Assembly (NCBI GenBank): GCA_034111085.1
Contig: JAWUXZ010000067.1
Span: forward strand, 57,860-121,859
From: Dinoroseobacter sp034111085
GTDB taxonomy: Bacteria > Pseudomonadota > Alphaproteobacteria > Rhodobacterales > Rhodobacteraceae
DNA length: 64,000 nucleotides
Reading direction: 5' to 3'
Position 1 is the first letter of the stretch, and every line of letters starts with the position of its first letter. The notes below the pieces were generated by a model. It did not search any database. It worked only from the letters and a program-made list of their open reading frames with translations, and was not told the DNA's origin. Shown here one piece after another: positions 1 through 8,277 of the stretch. A program made the translations under genes and the position numbers.

Positions 1-1506
1 CCCACGGGTGAGGTCGAAGTATATGTGCGCGACCTCGAGGTGCTGGGCGCGTCTGAGGAATTGCCGCTGCCGGTCTTCGGTGATCAGGACTACCCCGAAG
101 AAACACGCCTGAAATACCGCTACCTCGATCTGCGCCGTGAAAAGCTGCACGAGAACATCATGCTGCGAAGCCGTGTGGTCCAAGACCTGCGCGAACGGAT
201 GTGGGGTCGTGGGTTCACCGAGTTTCAGACACCGATCATCACCGCATCCAGCCCCGAAGGCGCGCGCGATTTTCTAGTGCCCTCGCGCCTGCATCCCGGC
301 AAATTCTACGCGCTGCCCCAGGCCCCGCAGCAATTCAAGCAGCTGATCATGGTTGGCGGTTTCGATAAGTACTTCCAGATCGCGCCGTGCTTTCGTGACG
401 AAGACCCACGTGCCGACCGCTCGCCCACCGACTTCTATCAGCTCGATATTGAGATGAGCTTTGTCGAACAAGACGACGTCTTCGCCACCATCGAGCCTGT
501 GATGCTGGGCTGTTTTGAGCGTTTCGGCGCCGGCAAGCGCGTCGAGAAAGACATCCCGCGCATCTCGTACCGCGACGCCGCCTTGTTGTATGGCACCGAC
601 AAGCCCGACTTGCGCAACCCGATCAAGATGCAGATCGTGTCCGAGCATTTCGCAGGCAGTGGCTTCGCTATCTTCGCCAGCTTGCTGGAACAAGAGGGCA
701 CCGAGATCCGCGCGATCCCAGCGCCCAAAGGCGGAAGCCGCAAGTTCTGCGACCGGATGAATAAGTTCGCTCAAGAACAGGGCTTGCCGGGGATGGGCTA
801 TATTTTCTGGCGCGACCAAGGCGAAGGTATGGAAGCCGCAGGCCCGCTTGCCAAAAACATCGGACCCGAGCGCACCGAAGCCATCCGCCAGCAACTGGGC
901 CTTGAGGTTGGCGATGCAGCCTTCTTCCTCGGCGGCAAACCCACAGCCTTTGAAGGCGTCGCGGGCCGTGCGCGTACTGTTATTGGCGAGGAATTGAAGC
1001 TGATCGACAAAGACAGCTTCCAGTTCTGCTGGATCGTCGATTTCCCGATGTATGAGCGCGACGATGAAGGCAAAGTCGATTTCTCGCACAACCCGTTCTC
1101 CATGCCCCAAGGCGGGATCGAGGCGTTCGAGAAGGACCCCGAAGATATCCTCGGCTACCAATACGACTTGGCCTGCAACGGCTACGAGCTGATCTCGGGC
1201 GCGATCCGAAACCACCGCCCCGAAATCATGCTGAAGGCATTTGCGACCGCAGGCTATGGCGCAGACGAGGTCGAAAAGCGGTTCGGCGGCATGCTCGGCG
1301 CGTTCAAATACGGCGCGCCCCCCCATGGCGGTTGTGCGGCAGGCATCGACCGGATGGTCATGTTAATGGCCGACGAGCCGAACATCCGCGAGGTTATCAT
1401 GTTCCCGATGACCCAGCGCGCCGAAGATCTGATGCTGGGCGGACCAGCCGAGGCGACCAACGCGCAACTGCGTGAACTCGGCCTGCGCGTCGTCAAGCCG
1501 GACTAA
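1..1506 (+). CDS. aspS: Aspartyl-tRNA synthetase, 5'-truncated by the window edge
   Basis: Attaches aspartate to tRNA in the cytoplasm (class II synthetase). The reading frame is open from base 1, so the gene begins upstream; roughly the first 90-100 residues, most of the N-terminal anticodon-binding OB fold, are missing. What remains starts in the linker (LEVLGASEELPLPVFGDQDY) and holds the whole catalytic domain. Class II motif 2 is visible as FRDEDPRADRSPTDFYQLD and motif 3 as GCAAGIDRMVML near the C-terminus. The large insertion domain typical of bacterial AspRS lies between them. A GC-rich hairpin follows the stop codon. Discrimination between Asp-only and Asp/Asn charging cannot be judged without the N-terminus. 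Confidence 0.96.
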   Translation, partial: PTGEVEVYVRDLEVLGASEELPLPVFGDQDYPEETRLKYRYLDLRREKLHENIMLRSRVVQDLRERMWGRGFTEFQTPIITASSPEGARDFLVPSRLHPGKFYALPQAPQQFKQLIMVGGFDKYFQIAPCFRDEDPRADRSPTDFYQLDIEMSFVEQDDVFATIEPVMLGCFERFGAGKRVEKDIPRISYRDAALLYGTDKPDLRNPIKMQIVSEHFAGSGFAIFASLLEQEGTEIRAIPAPKGGSRKFCDRMNKFAQEQGLPGMGYIFWRDQGEGMEAAGPLAKNIGPERTEAIRQQLGLEVGDAAFFLGGKPTAFEGVAGRARTVIGEELKLIDKDSFQFCWIVDFPMYERDDEGKVDFSHNPFSMPQGGIEAFEKDPEDILGYQYDLACNGYELISGAIRNHRPEIMLKAFATAGYGADEVEKRFGGMLGAFKYGAPPHGGCAAGIDRMVMLMADEPNIREVIMFPMTQRAEDLMLGGPAEATNAQLRELGLRVVKPD

Positions 1507-1532
1507 TTTGCCGCGCATTTGATCGATTTTGC

Positions 1533-1557
1533 GGGCCGCGGCGTCTAGGCGCGGCCC
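1533..1557 (+). terminator. GC-rich hairpin after aspS
   Basis: An 8-bp perfect inverted repeat, GGGCCGCG at 1533-1540 and CGCGGCCC at 1550-1557, with a 9-nt loop, begins 27 bases after the aspS stop. No T-tract follows, so it is a possible rather than a classical intrinsic terminator. The next gene starts 24 bases later. Confidence 0.4.
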
Positions 1558-1580
1558 TCACCACGCCCTAGATATAGGGC

Positions 1581-2945
1581 ATGAGCCTGTCTGACCCTCA
1601 ACTTGCCATGCGTTTTGGCTATGGTCTGTCGCCGCAATTTGCTGCGCCGCGCGGGGCCTCAGGGTGGATTGATGCGCTTTATGGCCCCGATCCGGGCTTG
1701 CAGTATCAAACCCCTGAGACCGGATCTGCCATGCAGGCGATGGACGCATTTGTGCGCGCCAACCGGGCGCTGCGTGAAGATGCGAGCGAGGCCAATACGA
1801 TTGCGCGCCGCGATGCCAGCCGGGGGGTGATGGGCGCAGTGTTTGACGAACGCCGCCGGATGCTTTTGCGCGCGACCCACACGCAGGTCTCGCTGCACGA
1901 CCGCCTCACCGAATTTTGGCAAGACCATTTCACCGTGCGTATCGCTCCGGTTCGGTTGCGCGCTTTTGTGCCGCTGTTTACCGAAAACGCGATCCGTCCC
2001 CATGTGGCGGGGCGCTTTGCCGACATGCTGAAAGCGGTCGTCACGCACCCGGCGATGCTGCTTTATCTCGATCAAGCCACCGCCGTCGGGCCATCAAGCG
2101 ATGCGGGCAAACGCACGGGGCGCGGGCTGAACGAGAACTTGGCGCGCGAGGTGCTGGAGTTGCACACTCTTGGCGTAGGTGGTCCGTATTCTCAAGACGA
2201 TGTGCGCCAACTGGCCGAGCTGTTCACCGGTCTGCGGGCCGATTTTGGCGGCTTCTCCTTCCGCCCGCATCTGGCTGAACCCGGCGCAGAGATCGTGCTG
2301 GGGCGTAGCTACGGTAATGGCGGACATGCGCAGCTGGACGATGTGCTCGCAGCGCTTGAGGATCTGGCCGGGCATCCCGCAACCGCCGCCCATATTGCAC
2401 GTAAACTGGCGGTGCATTTCACCTCTGATACGCCAGACGCGGGGCTGATTGCCGACCTGAGCGATACTTTTACGCGCACCGGTGGCGATCTGGCCGCCAT
2501 GATCGGTGTGCTGATCGACCATCCGGCCACACATGCCAGCTTCGGCGAAAAAGCCCGCCGCCCGCTTGAGTTTGTGCTGGGGGGGATGCGCGCGCTTGCC
2601 CCCGATCAAGCGCGGCTCGAAGGGCTCAGCAACACCAATTTGCGAGACCTGTTCGATCTGCCGCTTGAGGCGATGGGCCAGCCGCACCGCAAAGCCCCTG
2701 GTCCCGATGGCTGGGCCGAGACGGCCGAGGCGTGGATCACCCCGCAAGGTCTTGCCGCGCGCATCAGTTGGGCCATGGTCGCCCCGTCCGAGATTCGTCG
2801 CGATCTGCCGGACCCACGCGTTTTCGTGGACACAAGCCTTGGCCCGCTTGCCAGCGCCGAGACCCGCTTTGCCGCCCGCGCCGCCGAGACGCGTTGGGAG
2901 GGCGTTGGTCTGATCCTGTCCGCCCCCGAATTTCACCGCCGTTAG
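1581..2945 (+). CDS. DUF1800 domain-containing protein
   Basis: 454 residues of the DUF1800 family, whose biochemical role is unknown. The family is usually encoded next to a DUF1501 protein, as it is here: the partner starts 10 bases downstream, so the two are almost certainly co-transcribed. Recognisable family stretches include RLTEFWQDHFTVR, NENLAREVLELHTLGVGG and YSQDDVRQLAELFTGL in the first half and ARKLAVHFTSD in the second. Unlike many members it has no obvious signal peptide. The start ATG at 1581 is the first in frame after the aspS hairpin. Confidence 0.88.
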   Translation: MSLSDPQLAMRFGYGLSPQFAAPRGASGWIDALYGPDPGLQYQTPETGSAMQAMDAFVRANRALREDASEANTIARRDASRGVMGAVFDERRRMLLRATHTQVSLHDRLTEFWQDHFTVRIAPVRLRAFVPLFTENAIRPHVAGRFADMLKAVVTHPAMLLYLDQATAVGPSSDAGKRTGRGLNENLAREVLELHTLGVGGPYSQDDVRQLAELFTGLRADFGGFSFRPHLAEPGAEIVLGRSYGNGGHAQLDDVLAALEDLAGHPATAAHIARKLAVHFTSDTPDAGLIADLSDTFTRTGGDLAAMIGVLIDHPATHASFGEKARRPLEFVLGGMRALAPDQARLEGLSNTNLRDLFDLPLEAMGQPHRKAPGPDGWAETAEAWITPQGLAARISWAMVAPSEIRRDLPDPRVFVDTSLGPLASAETRFAARAAETRWEGVGLILSAPEFHRR

Positions 2946-2955
2946 GAAGCTGTCC

Positions 2956-4173
2956 ATGAAACGTCGCGCAGTCTTGCAAGGTCTCAGCGCGTTTGGGTGC
3001 TCGCTTGCGGCCCATCCGTTAACCACGACGATGACGTTTGCGGCGATGCCCGGCGACGCGCGCCTTGTGGTGATCATCTTGCGTGGCGGGATGGACGGGT
3101 TGGCAACGCTTCAGCCGCAATTTGATCCCAATTATGCGCTTTTGCGCCCGACACTTAGCCAAGATGATGCCGGGGCACCGCTGTCTGACGGCTTCGCGCT
3201 GCATCCCGCGCTCGAGCCTTTACGCCCACTCTGGGCCGCGGGTGAATTGGCCTTTGCGCCGGCGGTCTCCACGCCCTACCGGGGCCAACGCAGCCATTTC
3301 GACGGTCAAGATATGCTGGAGGCGGGTACCGGAATGGACGTGCCCATAGGGTCGGTGCGCGGTGGCTGGATGAACCGTTTGCTCGGTGCGCTGCCCGGCG
3401 CGGAGGCCGAGACCGCGTTTGCCATTGGGCGCGAGGTGCCGTTGATCTTGTCAGGTGCCGCCCCGATCAGCAGTTGGTCGCCTTCGACGCGCCTAGATTT
3501 GACACCGCAAGCGCGGCTCTTGCTGGAACTTCTTTATGCCAATGATCCGTTGTTTCATGCGGCCTCCAGCGATGCGCTCGATCTGGCTGAAAGTCTTGGG
3601 CTGGCTGAAGACATCCAGTCGCTGGGCGAGCAGCAGATGATGGCAGACGAAAGCATGACCAATATTCGTGAAGCGGACGGCGCCGCACAATTGGCGAGTT
3701 TTGCTGCAACGCGGTTGCGCGAAGACACGCGGCTCGCAGCATTCTCGCTGACCGGATGGGACACGCACCGCAATCAGGCGGGTGGTTTGCGCCGCGCGCT
3801 TGGGCGGTTGGTCACGGCAATCGAGACGTTGCGCACCGATCTTGGGCCAGTTTGGGGCAAAACGACGGTGCTGGCGATGACCGAATTTGGACGCACGGCC
3901 GCCGAGAACGGCGCGCGGGGCACAGATCACGGCACCGGTGGCACGATGGTCATGGCAGGCGGCGCCCTGCGCGGCAGGCAGCTATACGGAGGTTGGCCGG
4001 GTCTGGCCGAAGCTGATCTGCTGGACGGGCGCGATCTGACGCCCACAGACGATGTGCGCCGATACGCCGCGTGGGCATTGCGCGGGGCATACGGCTTCGA
4101 CCGGGCGCTGCTAGAAAGCACGGTATTTCCGGGGCTAGAGCTTGGCAGCGACCCCGGAATAATCCGCGCCTAG
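2956..4173 (+). CDS. DUF1501 domain-containing protein, Tat-like signal
   Basis: 405 residues of the DUF1501 family, related in fold to sulfatase/phosphatase-like enzymes but without an established activity. The N-terminus MKRRAVLQGLSAFGCSLAAH carries a twin-arginine-like signal, suggesting export in folded form. RLVVIILRGGMDGLATLQP and the later TEFGRTAAENG and GTDHGTGGTMVMAGG blocks are hallmarks of the family. It forms a two-gene unit with the DUF1800 gene upstream. Its TAG stop shares the palindrome CTAG with the stop of a small convergent gene on the other strand. Confidence 0.88.
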   Translation: MKRRAVLQGLSAFGCSLAAHPLTTTMTFAAMPGDARLVVIILRGGMDGLATLQPQFDPNYALLRPTLSQDDAGAPLSDGFALHPALEPLRPLWAAGELAFAPAVSTPYRGQRSHFDGQDMLEAGTGMDVPIGSVRGGWMNRLLGALPGAEAETAFAIGREVPLILSGAAPISSWSPSTRLDLTPQARLLLELLYANDPLFHAASSDALDLAESLGLAEDIQSLGEQQMMADESMTNIREADGAAQLASFAATRLREDTRLAAFSLTGWDTHRNQAGGLRRALGRLVTAIETLRTDLGPVWGKTTVLAMTEFGRTAAENGARGTDHGTGGTMVMAGGALRGRQLYGGWPGLAEADLLDGRDLTPTDDVRRYAAWALRGAYGFDRALLESTVFPGLELGSDPGIIRA

Positions 4174-4349
4174 TTGGCGATAACACCCACAGCGCGCGCC
4201 GCGTCCCCGGCGCTTGCGCCAGCTTCAAACCCGATAATTCCGATAAACAGCCCAACACCAATAGCGGTGAGCAGTATGAGTGTGGCAGCACCGGACCCAC
4301 CGCTTTGCTTACGCTTGCGACGTGTCCGCGCTTTGGCTTTATTGGCCAT
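4170..4349 (-). CDS. Small basic single-span membrane protein
   Basis: A 59-residue gene supported by a good ribosome binding site (AAAGGAG, 7 bases before the ATG at 4349). The first 16 residues are very basic (KAKARTRRKRKQ), followed by one hydrophobic segment (ATLILLTAIGVGLFIGIIG) and a short tail. That layout predicts a small inner-membrane protein with a cytoplasmic, possibly nucleic-acid-binding, N-terminus. It converges on the DUF1501 gene and overlaps it by 4 bases at a shared CTAG. I do not recognise the family and assign no function. Confidence 0.6.
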   Translation of the reverse strand: MANKAKARTRRKRKQSGGSGAATLILLTAIGVGLFIGIIGFEAGASAGDAARAVGVIAN

Positions 4350-4526
4350 TCGCGAAGCTCCTTTAGCAGACGCCCCCCCAGGGGCTGATGTCCTTCCTTG
4401 CTAAGGGCCAATCAGGGCATCAATTGGGGCAGGATCGCGCCATTTGCAGGCCTGCGCGCGGCTTTGCTGCGACTGTTGAAGTCATGGCAACAGCGGGCCT
4501 AGAGTGTTGCCAAAGGAGAAACAATT

Positions 4527-5243
4527 ATGGACGAATCCCGACGCTTTGGCGTGCCCGTGCCAGACTGGACGCCGCCACCCCGCCCGAGTGGTGTGGCGAT
4601 GCAGGGGCGCAATGTGCGGTTGGAGCGTCTTGATTCGGAGCTGCACGCCGCTGATCTGCACCGGGCCAATGCCACTGATGACGCGATTTGGGACTACATG
4701 CCCTACGGACCGTTCCATTCGGCGGCGACCTACCACAAATGGGTGCGCAGCGTGACCGAGGGCGCGGATGATCCGCTTTTCTATGCGCTGCGCGACAAGG
4801 CTTCCGGGCGCGCGCTTGGGGTGCTGAGTTTCCTTCGGATCGACCCGAATGCGGGCAGTATCGAGGTTGGCCATATCAACTTCTCGCCCGCTGTTCAGGG
4901 CACGCGGGCAGCGACGGAGGCAATCTATCTGCTGATGTCGTGGGTTTTTCAGGCAGGCTACCGCCGGTTTGAGTGGAAATGCGATGCGCTGAACTTGCCG
5001 TCACGCCGCGCCGCTCAGCGGTTTGGGTTCAGTTATGAGGGCGTGTTCCGCCAAGCCACCGTCTATAAAGGACGCAACCGCGACACCGCTTGGTTTGCAG
5101 TGATCGATGCTGAGTGGCCCGCGTTGCGCAGTGCCTATGAGGCATGGCTTAGTCCCGGCAATTTTGACGCCAGCGGACAGCAACGCGAACGGCTGTCGGA
5201 CATGACGCAGCTGGTGCGGGTCAGCCAAGACCCAGCACTTTAG
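4527..5243 (+). CDS. GNAT family N-acetyltransferase (RimJ/RimL-like)
   Basis: 238 residues, cytoplasmic, predicted to transfer an acetyl group from acetyl-CoA to an amine on an unknown substrate. The GNAT fold begins at GRNVRLERLDSELHAADLHR (about residues 28-47). It continues through LGVLSFLRIDPNAGSIEVGHI and the acetyl-CoA-binding turn around VQGTRAATEAIYLLM, and ends with the RimJ/L-type segment WKCDALNLPSRRAAQRFGF. The ribosome binding site AAGGAGAAA precedes the ATG. The gene is monocistronic and divergent from the small membrane-protein gene. RimJ/RimL relatives acetylate ribosomal proteins but also many small molecules, so the substrate is open. Confidence 0.87.
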   Translation: MDESRRFGVPVPDWTPPPRPSGVAMQGRNVRLERLDSELHAADLHRANATDDAIWDYMPYGPFHSAATYHKWVRSVTEGADDPLFYALRDKASGRALGVLSFLRIDPNAGSIEVGHINFSPAVQGTRAATEAIYLLMSWVFQAGYRRFEWKCDALNLPSRRAAQRFGFSYEGVFRQATVYKGRNRDTAWFAVIDAEWPALRSAYEAWLSPGNFDASGQQRERLSDMTQLVRVSQDPAL

Positions 5244-5245
5244 GG

Positions 5246-5502
5246 CTAAGCAATCATATTTGTTTGCGCGACCCGCTCGGTCAGCAAGTGCCGCAAGGGG
5301 CCGCGCACGCCTGTCACGCCCGTCTGCCCAAGTTTTTTCGCCGCGCGGTCCAGTTGCACATCGCCAGCACTTGTGGCCAAACCGTGCAGAAATTGCGCCA
5401 GATAAGTGCGCGCCGCCGGGTCTTCGGCACTGTCGAGCAGCGCCACCGCATGGGCCAGATCATCCTTTAGTGCCAGCAGATCAGGTATGACCCGCTCACG
5501 CT
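5246..5502 (-). pseudogene. Out-of-frame C-terminal part of the response regulator
   Basis: About 80 residues in the frame one base off from the receiver gene upstream. They are open from just after a TAG and read PDLLALKDDLAHAVALLDSA and then TYLAQFLHGLATSAGDVQLD. From memory, Rhodobacterales homologues of the receiver protein continue with a helical tail of this type in the same frame. The best reading is therefore that one base was lost near 5485-5503 and this is the detached tail. A GTG at 5446 could initiate a 66-residue fragment, but no ribosome binding site supports it. A sequencing error would give the same picture. Confidence 0.5.
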
Positions 5503-5955
5503 AAGCGCGCGCGGCCCAAATTTGCGCATATCGCTTGGCAGCACATCCATCACGGCTTGTTGGAACACTGCCAGCCCGTCCAAGGGTTTGTGCAAGAACC
5601 GCGCAGCCCCGGCGGCCATTGCGGCGTCTTCGCGGTCCGGATCACCGCTCAGCGCTAGGATGCCGTGGCCCCCGGCAGCGGCCAACTCAGCAATCAGGCT
5701 TTCGCCCGGACCATCTGGCAGGCCCAGATCGACAATTGTTACCGCAGGCACATAGGCGGCCAAGTGCCTGTGTGCGGCGGCCAGACTATCGGCGCGCCGC
5801 AGCCGCGCGCCGCTTTTCAAGCACATGAGCCGCACCGCCTCGGCGGCAAAGCGACTGTCTTCGACCAGCAGCAGGCGCAGACCCAAGAAGGGTCGGGCTG
5901 CAGGCCGGTGCCGCGCCAGATCAGGCAGCGGGGCGAATGGATCGTCTTCGGTCAT
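5467..5955 (-). CDS. Response regulator receiver protein, probably C-terminally frameshifted
   Basis: 162 residues with a single receiver domain starting at LGLRLLLVEDSRF (residues 24-36). The acidic pocket is ED at 32-33, the phospho-acceptor is Asp76 in VTIVDLGLPDG, and the conserved lysine is Lys123 in FLHKPLDG. There is no DNA-binding output domain. The last 14 residues (RALSVSGSYLICWH) look like out-of-frame readthrough, because the expected helical tail lies in another frame just downstream (5246-5502). If the truncation is real, the receiver itself is still intact. No cognate kinase is adjacent. Confidence 0.75.
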   Translation of the reverse strand: MTEDDPFAPLPDLARHRPAARPFLGLRLLLVEDSRFAAEAVRLMCLKSGARLRRADSLAAAHRHLAAYVPAVTIVDLGLPDGPGESLIAELAAAGGHGILALSGDPDREDAAMAAGAARFLHKPLDGLAVFQQAVMDVLPSDMRKFGPRALSVSGSYLICWH

Positions 5956-6205
5956 GGGTCAGTTCCTTTCTGTGACCCTCATCTCGCCACCAAAAAGGTG
6001 AACACGAGGTTAAGGCGTTTCGGGATTAGCTTTTGCGAGCATTCATCGAATTTCGCGTTCAACCGAGGCCAGAGCCAGCGAATATCCGTTTCGTCTTCTT
6101 CCCAGAATGCTCGAACACGCAAAACGCCTGCGCGCTCCTGTCGCTTGCAGCCGCTGGGTGCGCTCTACATAACGCCTCAACCCTACCGTGAAGGAGTAAG
6201 TTTCG

Positions 6206-6610
6206 ATGATCGGACGCCTGAACCACGTTGCCATTGCAGTGCCTGATCTGGAGGCCGCGGTCGCGCAATACCGTGATACGCTGGGCGCAGATGTTGGCCC
6301 GGCCCAAGACGAGCCGGGTCACGGCGTCACGGTCGTTTTCGTGACCTTGCCCAACACCAAGATAGAGTTTCTCCATCCGCTGGGCGACGACAGCCCGATC
6401 AACGGCTTTCTGGAAAAGAACCCCTCAGGCGGAATTCACCACATCTGCTACGAGGTCGATGATATTTTGGCGGCGCGCGCCAAACTGGTCGCCAGCGGCG
6501 CGCGGGTGCTTGGCACAGGCGAGCCGAAAATCGGCGCCCATGGCAAGCCGGTGTTGTTCCTGCACCCCAAGGATTTCACCGGAACGCTGGTCGAGTTGGA
6601 GCAAGTCTAA
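6206..6610 (+). CDS. mce: Methylmalonyl-CoA epimerase
   Basis: 134 residues of the vicinal-oxygen-chelate fold. It interconverts (2R)- and (2S)-methylmalonyl-CoA between propionyl-CoA carboxylase and methylmalonyl-CoA mutase, in the cytoplasm. Metal-binding residues fit LNHVAIAVPDLEAAV (His7), IEFLHPLG (Glu near 52), GIHHICYEVDD (His near 77) and LVELEQV (Glu near the C-terminus). The length is typical. The ATG has a clean ribosome binding site (GAAGGAG). It overlaps the following DUF1467 gene by one base (TAATG). The GTPase that protects the mutase, meaB, is encoded 35 kb away in the same window. Confidence 0.93.
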   Translation: MIGRLNHVAIAVPDLEAAVAQYRDTLGADVGPAQDEPGHGVTVVFVTLPNTKIEFLHPLGDDSPINGFLEKNPSGGIHHICYEVDDILAARAKLVASGARVLGTGEPKIGAHGKPVLFLHPKDFTGTLVELEQV

Positions 6611-6888
6611 TGGGTATAACCTCCGCCTTCGTCCTGTTCGCAGTCTTCTGGTTCATGCTATTGTTCATCGCTCTGCCGATCAAGCTAGAGACCCAAGGCG
6701 ACCTGGGCGCACGACTGATCGGCACCTCGGCAGGCTCGCCGGAAGTGACGCATCTGCGCACAAAGCTGCGTTGGGTGACAATCATCACCTTTGCGCTGTG
6801 GATTCCGACCTGCGCGATCATCCTGTCGGGCATGATCACGGTCGATGATTTCGACCTCTATTCGCGGTTTGGACCGGGGGCGAACTAG
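6610..6888 (+). CDS. DUF1467 family membrane protein
   Basis: 92 residues with two predicted membrane spans (about residues 4-24 and 56-78). The connecting loop contains IKLETQGDLGARLIGTSAGSP, a signature of the DUF1467 family found mainly in alphaproteobacteria. Function unknown. Its ATG overlaps the stop of mce, so translation is probably coupled. In my experience this pairing with mce is common in the group, but no mechanistic link is established. Confidence 0.85.
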   Translation: MGITSAFVLFAVFWFMLLFIALPIKLETQGDLGARLIGTSAGSPEVTHLRTKLRWVTIITFALWIPTCAIILSGMITVDDFDLYSRFGPGAN

Positions 6889-6892
6889 GCGC

Positions 6893-7591
6893 TTAGCTAT
6901 ACCGCTCGAGCCGGTAATAAAGATGCGTGAACGTCGCTACCCCTAGGATCGGGATCACCAGGTTCAGGATCGGCACCGTCAGCGGTATTGCCATCAGCAC
7001 GCCTGCGACCCAGATTGTCAGCGCATGTTTGCGCCGCGCCACTTTCGCACCCGCGCGCCCAACCCGGCGCATGGCAACCAGCTGGAAGTATTCTCGCCCC
7101 AGCAGGAAGCCATTGACGGCCCAGAAGATGAACAACGCGAACGGCGCGAAGATCACGTACAAGATCAGCGCCAGCAGGTTCACCCCGATCATCAACCCCA
7201 GAAAGCTGAGCGTATCGCGCAAGGTATCGCCCAGCGGGATCGCTTTCGCGGGGGGCAGGCTTGGGTAATGACGACGCTCAACGGCGTCTGCGATCTGATC
7301 GAGAAAGATGCCCGTAAAGGCCGAGGCAACCGGGATCATCAAGAACACCGACAGCCCGAGGATTACGAACACCGAAGCGCCTGACAGAACCTCGTTCAAC
7401 CATGTGATCTCGCCGATAAACGGCAGCGACACGCTTTCGGGCAGCACCAGATTTAGGCTCCAGATGGTGCCAAAGGTAATCGCAATCAGCAGGCCAAATG
7501 TCAGCGCGAGGCCGAGGAAAAGCACCTTGCGAAACTTCGGATCACCGATCTGACCAAGGGCTGCTGTGAAACTGGAAACGATGGATCCCAT
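6893..7591 (-). CDS. EI24/CysZ-like integral membrane protein
   Basis: 232 residues with about five hydrophobic segments, matching the EI24 domain family that includes the sulfate transporter CysZ. Characteristic stretches are TGIFLDQIADAVERRHYPSLPP after the second hairpin and GREYFQLVAMRR before the last third. CysZ imports sulfate, but many EI24 proteins are uncharacterised and no cys genes are nearby, so sulfate transport is only a possibility. Its ATG overlaps the stop of the upstream nitroreductase gene (TAATG on the minus strand), so the two form an operon. Confidence 0.8.
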   Translation of the reverse strand: MGSIVSSFTAALGQIGDPKFRKVLFLGLALTFGLLIAITFGTIWSLNLVLPESVSLPFIGEITWLNEVLSGASVFVILGLSVFLMIPVASAFTGIFLDQIADAVERRHYPSLPPAKAIPLGDTLRDTLSFLGLMIGVNLLALILYVIFAPFALFIFWAVNGFLLGREYFQLVAMRRVGRAGAKVARRKHALTIWVAGVLMAIPLTVPILNLVIPILGVATFTHLYYRLERYS

Positions 7592-8178
7592 TAGCTATCC
7601 GCCCAAGTGGTGATCACGTCGATATCTGGGCGTGGGCGTTCGGGCGGAACTGCGCCTTCTGTCCCGATATGGATGACGCCCGCGATACGCTCGTCGCTGG
7701 ACAATCCAAAGCCTTCTTTGCGAAAAACCTCGTCGTGCGTCGCCCAGCCCGACAGCCAATTCGCGCCCCAGCTTGCCGCCATTGCGGTGTTCACCAGCGC
7801 CAAGCAAACAGCACCTGCGGAATAGACCTGCTCGATCTGCGGGACTTTCTCAGATGGTTTCGGGGCAGAGACCACGACAACCGCGAGCGGCGAATTGGCA
7901 TATTCACTCGACGCTTTGAGCACCTTTTCGGGCTCAATCCCCAGAGCTGCACCGCGTGCTGTTACGCCAACGGCCAAGCGCTCGAGCGCGCCGCGCTCCA
8001 ACACAATAAAGCGCCAAGGCTCAAGTTTTCCATGATCTGGTGTGCGGGCGGCGGCTTCCAGAAGCGGACGCAAAGCCGTGCGGTCCGGACCGGGGCCTTT
8101 GAGGGTCTTGGCCGGGCGCGAGCGACGCGACATCAAGAAATCGAGCACAGGCTGGTTCGGGGCGAGGGGGGCGATCAT
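7591..8178 (-). CDS. Nitroreductase family protein (YdjA-like)
   Basis: 195 residues, a flavin-dependent NAD(P)H oxidoreductase of the nitroreductase superfamily, probably an FMN-binding homodimer in the cytoplasm. The N-terminal RRSRPAKTLKGPGP is the phosphate-binding arginine region. DHGKLEPWRFIVL and GANWLSGWATHDEVF match the YdjA/RutE-like subgroup. The physiological substrate is unknown. It is the first gene of a two-gene unit with the EI24 protein. Confidence 0.87.
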   Translation of the reverse strand: MIAPLAPNQPVLDFLMSRRSRPAKTLKGPGPDRTALRPLLEAAARTPDHGKLEPWRFIVLERGALERLAVGVTARGAALGIEPEKVLKASSEYANSPLAVVVVSAPKPSEKVPQIEQVYSAGAVCLALVNTAMAASWGANWLSGWATHDEVFRKEGFGLSSDERIAGVIHIGTEGAVPPERPRPDIDVITTWADS

Positions 8179-8247
8179 CGGCGGAGCTCCGTTTTGCGTT
8201 GGGCGACAGATAAGGGTGGGAGCGCGCGATGCAAAGGGCCGAGCCTT

Positions 8248-8270
8248 GAGTATTTAGTCCTAGAAAAAGA
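8248..8270 (+). repeat. Copy of a dispersed intergenic motif (GAGTATTT-N6-AGAA)
   Basis: GAGTATTT followed after about six bases by AGAAAAAGA, between the nitroreductase and the deacetylase genes. Similar strings occur at 25874, 29020 and 46650, all at gene ends or in intergenic DNA. The role is unknown. Confidence 0.35.
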
Positions 8271-8277
8271 CGGCAAA

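Noticed and set aside
274..1326. A 350-residue open frame antisense to aspS
   Set aside because: It mirrors the codon structure of aspS, has no recognisable domain, and arises from the high G+C content.
2094..3077. A 327-residue open frame antisense to the DUF1800 gene
   Set aside because: Shadow frame; its span crosses into the DUF1501 gene and ignores the clear operon on the plus strand.
5246..5446. A separate 66-residue gene starting at GTG 5446
   Set aside because: No ribosome binding site, and the text continues upstream of the GTG as the tail of the response regulator.
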